Made by a program: the position numbers and the translations under genes. A stretch of 62,351 nucleotides of DNA, from contig NZ_FOJS01000014.1 in the NCBI RefSeq assembly GCF_900111865.1, positions 1-62,351 of the forward strand, written 5' to 3'. Below, piece after piece: positions 1 to 9,217 of this stretch. Origin of the DNA: Parageobacillus thermantarcticus (GTDB lineage: Bacteria > Bacillota > Bacilli > Bacillales > Anoxybacillaceae). The notes under the pieces were generated by a model. The model was not told where the DNA came from and made no database searches. It saw only the letters and a program-made list of their open reading frames with translations. The stretch's first letter is position 1. Each line of letters starts with the position of its first letter.

Positions 1-1062
1 CCAAAATAAGTACAAACTATAAATAACAATCCAAAAACTACTGCAAAATATGGCTTCATCTTTTTGTAAAAGCTTAAAAAGATCATCATTAAAAACATAA
101 AACCAAAGAGTATTAAGAAGAATCCTTCAATAGAAAACATTGGTTTTAGATTAACGGGAGTTATAATCGTTTTGCCGATTAAGTATTCAAGCCACTTGGA
201 TGCTCCCTCAGATTTGACCATAAAATCTATGTCATCGTGAGGGGGGGGATGAGGTACCAAGTATACTTGTGAAAAAGAATATGACAGTAATAATGATGGT
301 TTCAGCTTTCAACCAAGCTCGAATATTAAGATTAGGCTGCGCTGACAATTTCCTTAAAAGAATCCCGTTTATTAGAGCAAATGCAAGTAAAGGTATGATA
401 CTGATATGCTTTAATAATAACATTTGACCATAAGGCAAAACCCAAGAATTAATATAATCGCTTATATCTACTACAACGAGCATCATGGAAAAACCGCTTG
501 TTAATATGATTACCATACAACCAATAGCAAATGGTGTAAACCATTTTAGAAAGCTCGTCCAGTTACTTAAGTTTTTCGCAAACCATGCGACATGAATGAG
601 AATTCCAGTCCATAATGCTACTGCTAAAAAGTGAATGCTGTGAGAAAACAACCCAGTCCAAAATGATAATGAAGCGACATGGCTAGCGTAACCAACTGCT
701 AAAATCATTAATAACAACCAAAAGGCTTGTAAATATTTCGAACCTTCCACATACACCGTCATCCACAAGAAGGTTGCCATCCAACCAATGAAAATCCACG
801 CTTTTCCAACTTGAAAGTCAGTTAAGATTGACCATGATTTCTGATTAAAATAGTTACTGCCATCAGAAAAATAATAAATGACTTGTAAAACTGGGCCAAA
901 GGTCGAGACGAAGATGCCTAATATAGATAAAAGGAGCATTGGTTTTGGAATGATGATTTTTGGCTTTTTTTCATCAGGTACAAAAGATAATGCAACATGA
1001 CCAGCAAGTATAGAATAGAAAATATAGTTAAAAAATTCGCTAAGCGAAACAATGAATGGCAA
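1..1062 (-). pseudogene. CopD-family copper transport membrane protein, frameshifted in a C8 run; runs off the window
   Basis: The protein is hydrophobic with about seven predicted membrane segments and a CopD-like core, probably a copper uptake or resistance permease of the YcnJ/CopD type. A TTG start at 1062 fits, since the AAGAAGGGA ribosome binding site lies in the end of the upstream copC. The frame ends at 232 just after GTSSPP. Reading across a run of eight C (minus strand, 241-248) as seven C gives HDDIDFMVKSEG and an open frame with more membrane-like sequence to base 1. The original gene was therefore longer and continues outside the window. The break may be a real mutation, phase variation or a sequencing error. 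It forms a pair with copC. Confidence 0.75.
241..248. repeat. 8-bp G:C homopolymer in copD
   Basis: Eight G on the plus strand, inside the copD frame. Contraction by one base restores the downstream frame, so the tract is a plausible slipped-strand switch. Confidence 0.8.
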
Positions 1063-1065
1063 TGC

Positions 1066-1629
1066 TTATCCCTTCTTTTTTAAGATTGATATCAAACCAA
1101 CGATAACAATAATACCTAAGCTAACTATTAAAATTCTAATCCATGTGCTAGAAGATGTATTTTTTGCTTGACTATCTTCTTCTTTTTTCTGACTTTTTTC
1201 CAGTTTCGTATTTTTTTCAATACCGTCTTGTTTCGTTGTAGAAGTCGTTGACTGAGATGGCGTTTTTATCTTATTTTGTGCTACTTTTACATCAAACGGA
1301 ATTTCGCCAGTGATTGGATGACCATCTTCTCCAACAATTTTCCACACAATCGTATATGAACCGTTCTCAAGTGGGGTTGAGACAGTACCAATAAGTTGAT
1401 TGTCTTTTACAGTAATATTATTGAAAGGTATTTCATTTCCTGAGCTGAGAAGATGCATTGTGCTTAGTTTCTCTATTTTTGTCTCAAATGTAAGAGTAAT
1501 TGTTTTTAGTGGTGTAGTTACGGTTTCTCTTTCTTTCGGATTGGAAGATGATAAGTAACTATGAGCATATCCGATGGATGGAATACATAAAAAGATGAGA
1601 AACATGATTAGAATCATTTTTTTCATCAC
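1066..1629 (-). CDS. CopC domain protein, secreted and membrane-anchored
   Basis: A 187-aa protein. Residues 1-22 form a Sec signal peptide (MMKKMILIMFLIF...) cleaved before AHSYL, so the mature chain begins with the N-terminal His typical of CopC copper sites. Residues 23-115 form the CopC beta-sandwich (SSNPKERETV, IVWKIVGEDGHPITGEIPF). A Thr/Ser/Lys-rich linker follows, then a single membrane segment near 163-183 with a KKKG tail. It is expected to bind copper outside the membrane and pass it to the adjacent CopD. The two genes are a few bases apart and presumably co-transcribed. Confidence 0.85.
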   Translation of the reverse strand: MMKKMILIMFLIFLCIPSIGYAHSYLSSSNPKERETVTTPLKTITLTFETKIEKLSTMHLLSSGNEIPFNNITVKDNQLIGTVSTPLENGSYTIVWKIVGEDGHPITGEIPFDVKVAQNKIKTPSQSTTSTTKQDGIEKNTKLEKSQKKEEDSQAKNTSSSTWIRILIVSLGIIVIVGLISILKKKG

Positions 1630-1639
1630 TTTTAATCAC

Positions 1640-2257
1640 CTAGTTCTTTTTTAATACGATTTTTCGGTACATACCTTTCATCATAACATCTTTATCTTCA
1701 ACTAAGTAACATTCATGTTTGATATTTTTATAAACCTTTTCAAATGAGATACCTATGTCAGTACCCAACAGCTTGATGATGGGACGAATTACTTTTTTTC
1801 CGAATGACAGTTCTCTATGTTTAGGTGCAAATTTATCAAATATAATAATACGTCCACCTTTCTTCGTTACACGCACGATTTCTGACATCACTTTGTCAGG
1901 GGAAGGGACTACGCTTATGACTAAACTTGCTACTACTACATCAAACGAATTGTTTGGAAATGTTAGAGATTGAGCATCCATTTGAATGAATTTTATATTT
2001 TCATTCTGATACTTATTTTTTGCTTTTTCCAGCATTTCTTTAGAATAATCAATAGCAACTACATTTATTTTTTCTAATGGACAAAAGGCCAAATCAGCAC
2101 CCGTTCCTACTCCAACAAATAGAACATTCTCACCATCTCCAAAAGGAAATTCATGAAATATCTGTTTTCGCGCTGAATAAAACACACCTCTATTAAAAAA
2201 TAAATCATAAAAAGGAGCCCAACATTTATAAATAATCCGATTCCATTTGTTATTCAT
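1640..2257 (-). CDS. Class I SAM-dependent methyltransferase
   Basis: A 205-aa protein. The SAM-binding glycine-rich motif VLFVGVGTGADL lies near residues 45-56, an acidic motif (VAIDYSKEML) at 67-76 and VVVASLVISVV near 108. This is the UbiE/PmtA-like Methyltransf_11 arrangement. The substrate is unknown; quinone or phospholipid methylation are possibilities for this subgroup. It lies 10 bp upstream of copC on the same strand, so it may belong to the same transcript. Nothing in the sequence ties it to copper. Confidence 0.75.
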   Translation of the reverse strand: MNNKWNRIIYKCWAPFYDLFFNRGVFYSARKQIFHEFPFGDGENVLFVGVGTGADLAFCPLEKINVVAIDYSKEMLEKAKNKYQNENIKFIQMDAQSLTFPNNSFDVVVASLVISVVPSPDKVMSEIVRVTKKGGRIIIFDKFAPKHRELSFGKKVIRPIIKLLGTDIGISFEKVYKNIKHECYLVEDKDVMMKGMYRKIVLKKN

Positions 2258-2340
2258 TTTCTTTTTCGCCTTCTTGCACTGAATTTTAGTCTTGATTGAT
2301 AAAATACATTATCTTTGGTTTTTAACAAAAAATAGAGGGG

Positions 2341-2367
2341 AATTTACACAATAATTAGGACCTGACC
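2341..2367. mobile_element. Solitary IS256-type terminal repeat
   Basis: The sequence AATTTACACAATAATTAGG followed by ACCTGACC is almost the reverse complement of the left end of the element at 17561. No partner end is seen nearby, so this is probably a scar. The 276 bp between the flanking genes otherwise holds only a hairpin with arms GGGGGCATAAT / ATTATACCCC near 2476-2506. Confidence 0.6.
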
Positions 2368-2533
2368 TAAGAAAGTGGAAAAATTACAATAAAAGTTGAA
2401 CTTTTTTGATTATAAAACATAATATACATGAGCATATATTCATATAATGAAGAGAAGAATAAAGAACATCAACTGAGGGGGCATAATATCTCAAGCATTA
2501 TACCCCTTTTTAATTTAAAGGATTAATTCAAAA

Positions 2534-2866
2534 CTACCAATCCCATTTGCTCTTTACTATCCCTAATTTTTCAGCAAGCATAATAAATAGTGTTGTTTGT
2601 TTTCCTTCTAAAGCCTCTTTTGTACATTTTGTGCTTGCTTTATAATCTGTTTCTTTCACTTTTTTTAATGTAGTTTCTTCAAGAAAGTTGGATGCAATCG
2701 ATTCCTCAAAACAGATTGGAGCAATGTATGTTTTTGTTTCATGGTCCAGTATCATTCTCGTATTGTCTGGTGGAGTTTGTTTAAAAGGTACGAAGAAAAA
2801 AACGCCAAGTAGGATTATCAGAATAACGATAGTAAAACTTAACCACTTTACCTTAGTTGACAACAC
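2534..2866 (-). CDS. Small membrane-anchored protein of unknown function
   Basis: GTG start at 2866, chosen because GGAG lies 8 nt upstream; gives 110 aa. A short Lys-rich N-terminus is followed by one membrane segment near residues 8-28 (WLSFTIVILIILLGVFFFV). The remainder is an extracytoplasmic domain with two Cys (PICFEES, STKCTKE) that could form a disulfide. It ends KSKWDW. I recall similar short hypothetical proteins in Bacillaceae but no function. Confidence 0.6.
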   Translation of the reverse strand: MLSTKVKWLSFTIVILIILLGVFFFVPFKQTPPDNTRMILDHETKTYIAPICFEESIASNFLEETTLKKVKETDYKASTKCTKEALEGKQTTLFIMLAEKLGIVKSKWDW

Positions 2867-3084
2867 GTTTAACACTCCTAACAATTACTTCACTTTGAAC
2901 CTTGATTTTATTACAAAATATTTAAGAAAAAAAGCAGTAAATATTAAAGTTCAATAATTTTTCACTATTTTTATCATGAGAATGCAGTTTTTATTTATGG
3001 TTCTTCACCATTTTTTGTGAAAAACGCTCAATTCATTTCTCTATTCGTTGTATAATCTAGACTAACATCAGAGAGAGAGGGAAG

Positions 3085-3395
3085 ATCGGTTTTCATCGTT
3101 TGAGAATGCAAAAGAAACCGATGCTAATACGATCGGGGGAGATCGGGCGCTTTCCGTTCACTGATCTCGATTCCCTCCCGTTGATGCCAATACATTCGAG
3201 CTTGGAACAGGGAGGGAGCAACCATGCCAGAGCGCCAAATTGGCGCATAGCCGCTGAAGCGACTGACCCCCAAGCGAACCATCTCCCTATACACATAGCG
3301 TCAGGAAGGCTTTAGCAGTTAAGGAATGCTGCCGTTGAATGAGTCCTACTTCTCATTCCAGAAGGGTCAGTTCTTTGGCGGAAAGGAGTTGACGA
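3085..3395 (+). ncRNA. Structured RNA resembling HEARO / IscB omega-RNA, without an iscB gene
   Basis: A GC-rich structured island in AT-rich surroundings, with several perfect pairings: ATCGGTTT (3085) with AAACCGAT (3115); GAGATC (3139) with GATCTC (3163); CCCTCCC (3173) with GGGAGGG (3210); GCGCC (3232) with GGCGC (3242); ACTGACCC (3262) with GGGTCAGT (3364), closing a multibranch; GCAG (3315) with CTGC (3329); GAATGAG (3337) with CTCATTC (3352). Features that match my recollection of IscB omega-RNAs are ACATTCG near 3192 and, after the last hairpin, a 3' tail with GGAAAGGAG followed by ACG. No IscB or TnpB frame lies beside it: 3396-3728 is noncoding. The structured RNA is well supported; the family name is an inference. 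The two overlapping short frames here are not considered coding. Confidence 0.55.
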
Positions 3396-3538
3396 ATTTT
3401 TGATCCATGCCTTCACGTAATTTGATAGGTAATGGAATAAAATCCCCTTATATCATTTGTTGTAGCTCAAATTATAGTTCATAATTCTTGTTTTTATAGA
3501 GGAATTATAACAAAGCCAAAAAAGAATTAAAAATACCC

Positions 3539-3567
3539 TTTACAAAAATTTTGTTGTATGTTACATT
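3539..3567 (+). promoter_or_regulatory. Possible sigma-A promoter for the restriction locus
   Basis: TTTACA (3539-3544), a 17-bp spacer, then TACATT (3562-3567). It would leave a leader of about 155 nt before the first gene. Read by eye only. Confidence 0.3.
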
Positions 3568-3728
3568 AAAAACACAGAGATGGTCAACCATAAGTTATTT
3601 CATTAGAAGTAATGTCTTTGAAGGCAATCCTTGCGACAATGGAATTATTGCATAATGAAGTTTCTTTTTTTGCATCAAAATTAAAAAGGAATTGATAATA
3701 CTTTATTAGGAAATTAGGAGGTAAAATA

Positions 3729-5660
3729 ATGAGCCGTGACAAAGCGTTGCAATTTATTCATGAATTCGAAAATCAATTTAATAAGAAAGAAATTGAAGTA
3801 GAAAAAGGATTAGCAGTCGAATTATTAAAGCTGCATACTTTGTTTTTTGCCATGGAGAATGAAAAATATGGTGAGAAGCTCACAAACATCATAACAAGGG
3901 AAGAACTTAAAAATCGCCGCGGAAATGTAAAAGAGACCATCCAATCTTTATACCGTACGCTTGAAAGCATAGAGCCTTCACTCTCTGGCGTGTTTCTTAA
4001 CGATACATTCAAGAACATCGAGGAAACTACTCTTTATAAATTAGTGGTCCTTCTTGAACGATATGGATTAACGAAAACGGAGTATCAAAATAACGAGGCT
4101 ACGACAGTTTTTTTTGAAACATTAATAAAAGAGCTGCTTGCATCTTCAAAAGGTTATGACTTCACACCTGATGGCCTGTCACAGCTAATGATTCAGGCAT
4201 TAAAGCCAATTACGGGATCCGTATATGACGGAACCGCTGGAATTGCAAATATACTGGTTGATGCCTACCGATACGCTAAAGGCAAAGGAAAAGATATTTC
4301 TGTTTATGGACAAGAGATTAACGAAGAGTTATATGTTATTGGCAAGCTGAATTTGTTTGTCAATCATATCTTGCCAGAACAGGGAGATATGAAATTGGGT
4401 GATACCATTCGTGACCCGAAATGGCTCGAAAATGGGCGTCTGATGCAATTTGACTATATTATGATGAATTTCCCATTCGGTTTAAGAGATTGGGGATATG
4501 AGTTTGCCATCAATGACCCTTATCATCGATTTGAATTATATGATCTTCCATCTAAATCACAAGGAGATTATTCCTTTATATTACATGCATTGGCGTCTTT
4601 AAATCAGGAAGGGAAAGCGGCATTAATCGTTCCTTTTGGAACACTGGTTAGAGGTGCGGCAGAAAGAAAAATTCGTTCCATCCTATTAAAAGACGATGTA
4701 ATCGAAAGCATTGTTTCCCTTCCAAACAATTTATTTAGCGGAACGGGTATTCAGGTGGCGCTTCTTCTATTGAATAAACATAAACCAAGCCACAAAAAAG
4801 GCAAAGTGCAATTCATTAATGCCGAAGGGGATTATGAGCGGACAAGAACACAAAAATATTTGACTTCCAAACATGTCCAGAAAATTATTGAAACGCTTGA
4901 GGCATATGAAAACAAAGAAAAATACTCACGCATTGTTACTATAGATGAAATTGCCGAAAACAATTGGGACTTAAACCCATCCTTATACTTCATTCATGTG
5001 GAACTGGACACAGAATTCGGCAAGATCGTTTTTAATAAGAAAAAATACGAAGGCGAAGCGGAAAACCTTGTGCAGATCGGGGACATTGCGGAGGTCATCC
5101 GCGGCGTGAATCTTCCATCCCGCAGACAAATCGAAAATACAGACGGGGAGTTATTCCCTGTTATTCAAATACGAGATATCGAAAATGGAGAAATACGCTT
5201 TGAAACCATCGATGAATTTCCAATTCAAACAAGAGATGTACAGCGCGTTACCGCACAGCCGGGGGACATTTTAGTGTCAAGCAGGGGAACCCAACAGAAA
5301 ATTGCCGTTGTTCCAGAGTACGACGGAATGATTTTAGTATCGAATATGTTTATTATCATTCGCCTTCATTCTACAAAAGAAGTCGATCCTGTCTACGTCA
5401 AACGTTTCTTAGAAAGTCCGATTGGCCAATACTTTTTTGAAGCTCATCAAAGCGGATCCATTGCAACAGTTTTAACTCCAAATGATATTCGCTCCATTGA
5501 GCTGCCTTTGCTTCCTATTGAGCAGCAACAGGAGATGATTAGACAATTGGAAGAGGCAGATGAATTAATTCGCAAAGCTTATGAAGAGAGAAAGAAAAAA
5601 TACTTTGATGCTTATCAAAAATTTGGCATCGGGGCTTTTATCCGACCAATGACAAAGTAG
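3729..5660 (+). CDS. HsdM-HsdS fusion protein with degenerate methyltransferase motifs
   Basis: A 643-aa protein. Residues 120-420 follow the N6-adenine methylase fold of type I HsdM. However, motif I reads DGTAGIA (about 166-172) where DPACGSG is usual, and motif IV reads NFPFG (about 246) where NPPF is usual. Residues 440-630 form one HsdS-like target recognition domain (VQIGDIAEVIRGVNL, PGDILVSSRGTQ, LPLLPIEQQQEMIRQLEEA). It is thus a half-specificity M-S fusion like some type II/I hybrids, but with altered SAM and catalytic loops. It leads the locus that contains complete hsdM, hsdS and hsdR, on the same strand. It may be a weak or non-catalytic DNA-binding subunit, or a divergent active enzyme. 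AGGAGG precedes the ATG. Confidence 0.75.
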   Translation: MSRDKALQFIHEFENQFNKKEIEVEKGLAVELLKLHTLFFAMENEKYGEKLTNIITREELKNRRGNVKETIQSLYRTLESIEPSLSGVFLNDTFKNIEETTLYKLVVLLERYGLTKTEYQNNEATTVFFETLIKELLASSKGYDFTPDGLSQLMIQALKPITGSVYDGTAGIANILVDAYRYAKGKGKDISVYGQEINEELYVIGKLNLFVNHILPEQGDMKLGDTIRDPKWLENGRLMQFDYIMMNFPFGLRDWGYEFAINDPYHRFELYDLPSKSQGDYSFILHALASLNQEGKAALIVPFGTLVRGAAERKIRSILLKDDVIESIVSLPNNLFSGTGIQVALLLLNKHKPSHKKGKVQFINAEGDYERTRTQKYLTSKHVQKIIETLEAYENKEKYSRIVTIDEIAENNWDLNPSLYFIHVELDTEFGKIVFNKKKYEGEAENLVQIGDIAEVIRGVNLPSRRQIENTDGELFPVIQIRDIENGEIRFETIDEFPIQTRDVQRVTAQPGDILVSSRGTQQKIAVVPEYDGMILVSNMFIIIRLHSTKEVDPVYVKRFLESPIGQYFFEAHQSGSIATVLTPNDIRSIELPLLPIEQQQEMIRQLEEADELIRKAYEERKKKYFDAYQKFGIGAFIRPMTK

Positions 5661-5669
5661 GGGGAATGA

Positions 5670-6365
5670 GTGTTGAAAAAGAAACTTCTTCTTGAATTAA
5701 GAAATAGTTTAAGAAGACGAGGATTTTGGGTGAACGTAGTAGATGAGGAATTAGTTTTGGATCTATGGTATTCAAAATCTAACTTCATCGAAATGGTCAG
5801 TTTATTAGCAGTATTACAAATAGGCATCAACATTGGCGAAAAAGGTATTCGGCTAAAGCCGAATACCCTTGTTTCGGATGAACTGTTCCAGCAAATAGAG
5901 TTTTTTTATCGACAAGGATGGAACTGGTTTTCTGTTTTAAGACCACAAGAAGTCCCAGCTGCATGGAACCATAATCCGGACAATGACCTCTCTATATTGG
6001 ATTTAGACAGCGGGATTGCTAGCCTAGTATTTGCATTAAATAAAGTCGGGTTATATACTTCTATGAGTTGTGACGGCCATGGGCAAAGAGAGCCAAACAT
6101 CTGGCTACGCAGACAGGATTATGCCGAAACAATCCGGAACATACTTATGGAAGCTAATCAACAAGTCAGTTTTGCGTATGATTGGGAAATAAAGAAAGGA
6201 TATAGAAATATTGTTCTAACTGCAAAGAGGCGTTTATCCAAAGATAAATGGGATGTGGAGAAAATACAGGATGATGCATTAGCTTTATCAGAATACATTT
6301 ATAAAAACTATTCTGCATCTGCTGGTAAGAAGTTGAGTCGTTATAATAGAGTTTCTAAGGAATAG
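5670..6365 (+). CDS. Unknown protein with a CDGHG motif, between the M-S fusion and hsdM
   Basis: GTG start at 5670 (GGGGGA upstream), only 9 nt after the M-S fusion, so it is probably translated with it; 231 aa. No family recognised. Visible points: a basic N-terminus (MLKKKLLLELRNSLRRRGFW), a central stretch ending LYTSMSCDGHGQREPNIWLR (about 127-146), where Cys, Asp and His could form a metal or catalytic site, and a Lys-rich C-terminus. No signal peptide or membrane segment is seen. Position suggests a role with the neighbouring modification protein, but the sequence does not show which. Confidence 0.6.
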   Translation: MLKKKLLLELRNSLRRRGFWVNVVDEELVLDLWYSKSNFIEMVSLLAVLQIGINIGEKGIRLKPNTLVSDELFQQIEFFYRQGWNWFSVLRPQEVPAAWNHNPDNDLSILDLDSGIASLVFALNKVGLYTSMSCDGHGQREPNIWLRRQDYAETIRNILMEANQQVSFAYDWEIKKGYRNIVLTAKRRLSKDKWDVEKIQDDALALSEYIYKNYSASAGKKLSRYNRVSKE

Positions 6366-6480
6366 GGAACGCTGTATAATTAAAGTTGGAACACTTTGGA
6401 GCATCCTAATGATTTCAAGTCTTTACTTTTGTTTTTCAACAAATCTAGTATGAAAAAGATAAAGAAACAGGAGGCAGAGT

Positions 6481-8028
6481 ATGACTGTAAAAGCAGACAT
6501 CGATTTTCAGAAGGATTTATTTGAGGCAGCCAATAAAATGCGCGGGAGTGTGGCTCCTGCTGATTATAAACACTATGTTCTTCCGTTAATCTTTTTGCGC
6601 TATCTTTCTAACAAGTACGAAAAGCGCCGAAAAGAATTAGAGCAAATTGTAAAAGATCCAAGCAGCGATTGGTATACGGAAGATGATGAAATGCGGCAAA
6701 TCATCATTACAGACCCGGACCAATATAAGGCGGAAAACGTCTTTGTCGTGCCTGAAGAAGCAAGTTGGTCTTATATTATGAAAAACGCCAAGCAGCCGAA
6801 TATTAAAGAGATTCTTGATAACGCGATGAAGCGTCTTGAAGAGGAAAATCCAGAACTGGAAGGCATATTGCCGCGAATTTACCAAGGTTCGAACTTACCG
6901 CCTGAAAACGTGGCGGGATTAATCGAAATTTTTTCTCGTGATGTATTTAGCGCCAATACGGATGACAGTGTAGATATATTGGGCCGTACATATGAGTATT
7001 TTATTAGTTCTTTTGCTGCTTCTGAAGGCAACAGAGGCGGAGAATTCTTTACGCCATCCAGTATCGTTAAGTTGCTTGTTGCTATGCTGGAGCCGAAAAG
7101 CGGGATTGTGTTTGATCCTGCGTGCGGCAGCGGTGGGATGTTTATACAAAGTGAAGAATATGCTCCAAACAAACACGCTCTTTCGTTTTACGGGCAAGAA
7201 AATGTAGTAACGACCGTACGTCTTGGAAAAATGAACGTTTTGTTGCATGGCATCAATGCAGAAATTCGCTTAGGAGACTCGCTGTTAAACGATCAGTTCC
7301 CTGATTTAAAGGCCGATTACGTGATTGCCAATCCGCCGTTTAACCAAAAAGACTGGGGAGCAGACCGTTTATCAAAAAATGACCCACGCTTAATCGGACC
7401 AGTCACAAACAGCAATGCGAACTATATGTGGATGCAGCACTTCCTATATCATTTAAATGATACAGGTACCGCAGGATTTGTCATGGCAAACGGAGCGATG
7501 ACAACGAATGTGAAAGAGGAGAAAGAAGTTCGTCAAAAATTAGTGGATGAAGGATATATTGACTGCATTGTTCAATTGCCTGAAAAACTGTTCTTTACCA
7601 CAGGCATTCCATGTTGCTTATTCTTTTTAAGCAAAAACCGTGACGGCAAAAACGGCTATCGGGCGCGAAAAAATGAAATTTTGTTTATCGATGCCCGTAA
7701 AATGGGAACGCTCGTTAGTCGTAAGCAAAAAGCGTTGTCTAAAGAGGAAATTGATAAAATCGCAGCCGTTTATCGTGCCTATAAATACGAAGGGGCAGAA
7801 GGATACGAAGACGTTGTTGGATTCTGTAAAGTTGCAACAATTGAAGAAGTTCGGGCAAATGACTACAAATTAACGCCGGGCATTTATGTTGGGACGGAAG
7901 TATCCAATGAAGACGATGTACCGTTTGAAGAAAAAATGGCTGAATTAACTCAGCGTCTTTTAGAACAGTTTGAAGAATCGAATCGCCTTCAAGAAAAGAT
8001 TAAGAAAGACTTGGAGGAATTACTGTGA
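6481..8028 (+). CDS. hsdM: Type I restriction-modification system, methylation subunit HsdM
   Basis: A 515-aa protein, normal length. The HsdM N-terminal helical domain covers residues 5-150. The catalytic domain has intact motif I FDPACGSGGMF (about 210-220) and motif IV NPPFNQKDW (about 283-291). It transfers methyl from SAM to adenine N6 in the M2S complex and is also required for restriction. AGGAGG lies upstream. The TGA stop overlaps the GTG start of hsdS, implying translational coupling. Confidence 0.95.
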   Translation: MTVKADIDFQKDLFEAANKMRGSVAPADYKHYVLPLIFLRYLSNKYEKRRKELEQIVKDPSSDWYTEDDEMRQIIITDPDQYKAENVFVVPEEASWSYIMKNAKQPNIKEILDNAMKRLEEENPELEGILPRIYQGSNLPPENVAGLIEIFSRDVFSANTDDSVDILGRTYEYFISSFAASEGNRGGEFFTPSSIVKLLVAMLEPKSGIVFDPACGSGGMFIQSEEYAPNKHALSFYGQENVVTTVRLGKMNVLLHGINAEIRLGDSLLNDQFPDLKADYVIANPPFNQKDWGADRLSKNDPRLIGPVTNSNANYMWMQHFLYHLNDTGTAGFVMANGAMTTNVKEEKEVRQKLVDEGYIDCIVQLPEKLFFTTGIPCCLFFLSKNRDGKNGYRARKNEILFIDARKMGTLVSRKQKALSKEEIDKIAAVYRAYKYEGAEGYEDVVGFCKVATIEEVRANDYKLTPGIYVGTEVSNEDDVPFEEKMAELTQRLLEQFEESNRLQEKIKKDLEELL

Positions 8029-9182
8029 GTAATTGGATTAAAGTGAAATTAGGAGATATTGTTGAACTAAAAAGAGAGTCATATCAACCCAAACCTGATG
8101 AGGTTTTACCTTATATTGGGTTAGAACATATAGGTCAAGGAACATTACGGTTAATCAGTGTTGGAAAATCAAATGAAGTAACGAGTACAAAAAGTTATTT
8201 CTCAAAGGGAGATATTTTATTTGGGAAATTACGCCCATATTTTCGCAAAGTAGTAAGACCTAAATTCAATGGCGTATGTTCAACCGATATTCTTGTATTA
8301 ACAAGTAAAAATCCTAGGAAGTTCAATCAAACTTTCTTGTTTTATCTAATGGCTTCACAAGAGATGATTGATCTTGCTACAGCTTCTTCAAGTGGTACAA
8401 AAATGCCAAGAGCTGATTGGAAAGTGCTTCAGAATCTAGAGATAAGTATACCTGAAGATGTCAATGAACAGGAAAGAATAGGTAAGATACTCGAAACAAT
8501 AGACGATAAAATCGATATTAATATTCGGATGAACAAAACTCTCGAAGAAATGGCCATGACGCTTTACAAGCATTGGTTTGTTGATTTTGGACCGTTTCAA
8601 GACGGGGAGTTTGTGGAGTCGGAATTAGGAGTTATCCCAAATAATTGGAAAATTGGTCAAGTTAAAGATTTGGCAAAAGTATTAAGTGGTAAACGTCCTA
8701 AGGTTAAAGATATAGGTGAATACCCTATATTTGGGGGAGGGGGGCCTATGGGAGTTACAAATGAATATTTGTATAATGAACCTATATTTATTACTGGTCG
8801 TGTAGGGACAATTGGCAAGGTATTTAGAGTTTCAAAACCATGTTGGCCTTCTGACAATTCTCTGGTTTTAATCCCCTTAAAAGCATATTACTATAGTTTT
8901 TTATATGCTGTTCTTAAAAATATAGATTTTTCTCTAATAACAGGTGGTTCGACTCAACCATTAATAACACAAACAAGTTTAAAGTCTATAAAAGTAATAA
9001 TACCACCTGAGGAAACTATAGAACAATATAATAAACAAGTGTTAACATATTACAGTTTAATAGATAAAAATGATAACATTAATAAACAACTTAGTGAAAT
9101 AAGAGATTATCTCCTCCCTCGCCTTTTATCAGGTGAAATTGATGTATCAAAAGCAGAAAAACAAGTAGAAGAAGTACTTTAA
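8025..9182 (+). CDS. hsdS: Type I restriction-modification system, specificity subunit HsdS
   Basis: A 385-aa protein beginning at GTG 8025 inside the end of hsdM. Two target recognition domains (about 5-150 and 200-350) are separated by a conserved helical spacer (ETIDDKIDINIRMNKTLEEM, then HWFVDFGPF). It ends with the second conserved helix (LSEIRDYLLPRLLSGEIDVS). It sets the bipartite recognition sequence. The recognition-domain parts are clearly more AT-rich than hsdM and hsdR, as expected where recognition domains are exchanged horizontally. The recognised sequence cannot be predicted from reading. Confidence 0.93.
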   Translation: MSNWIKVKLGDIVELKRESYQPKPDEVLPYIGLEHIGQGTLRLISVGKSNEVTSTKSYFSKGDILFGKLRPYFRKVVRPKFNGVCSTDILVLTSKNPRKFNQTFLFYLMASQEMIDLATASSSGTKMPRADWKVLQNLEISIPEDVNEQERIGKILETIDDKIDINIRMNKTLEEMAMTLYKHWFVDFGPFQDGEFVESELGVIPNNWKIGQVKDLAKVLSGKRPKVKDIGEYPIFGGGGPMGVTNEYLYNEPIFITGRVGTIGKVFRVSKPCWPSDNSLVLIPLKAYYYSFLYAVLKNIDFSLITGGSTQPLITQTSLKSIKVIIPPEETIEQYNKQVLTYYSLIDKNDNINKQLSEIRDYLLPRLLSGEIDVSKAEKQVEEVL

Positions 9183-9217
9183 ATTGGATATAAATTCGAC
9201 TAGGAGGTGCAAGCAGC

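Noticed and set aside
3093-3315. Short frames on both strands within the structured RNA
   Set aside because: No ribosome binding sites; the base-pairing pattern explains the region better.
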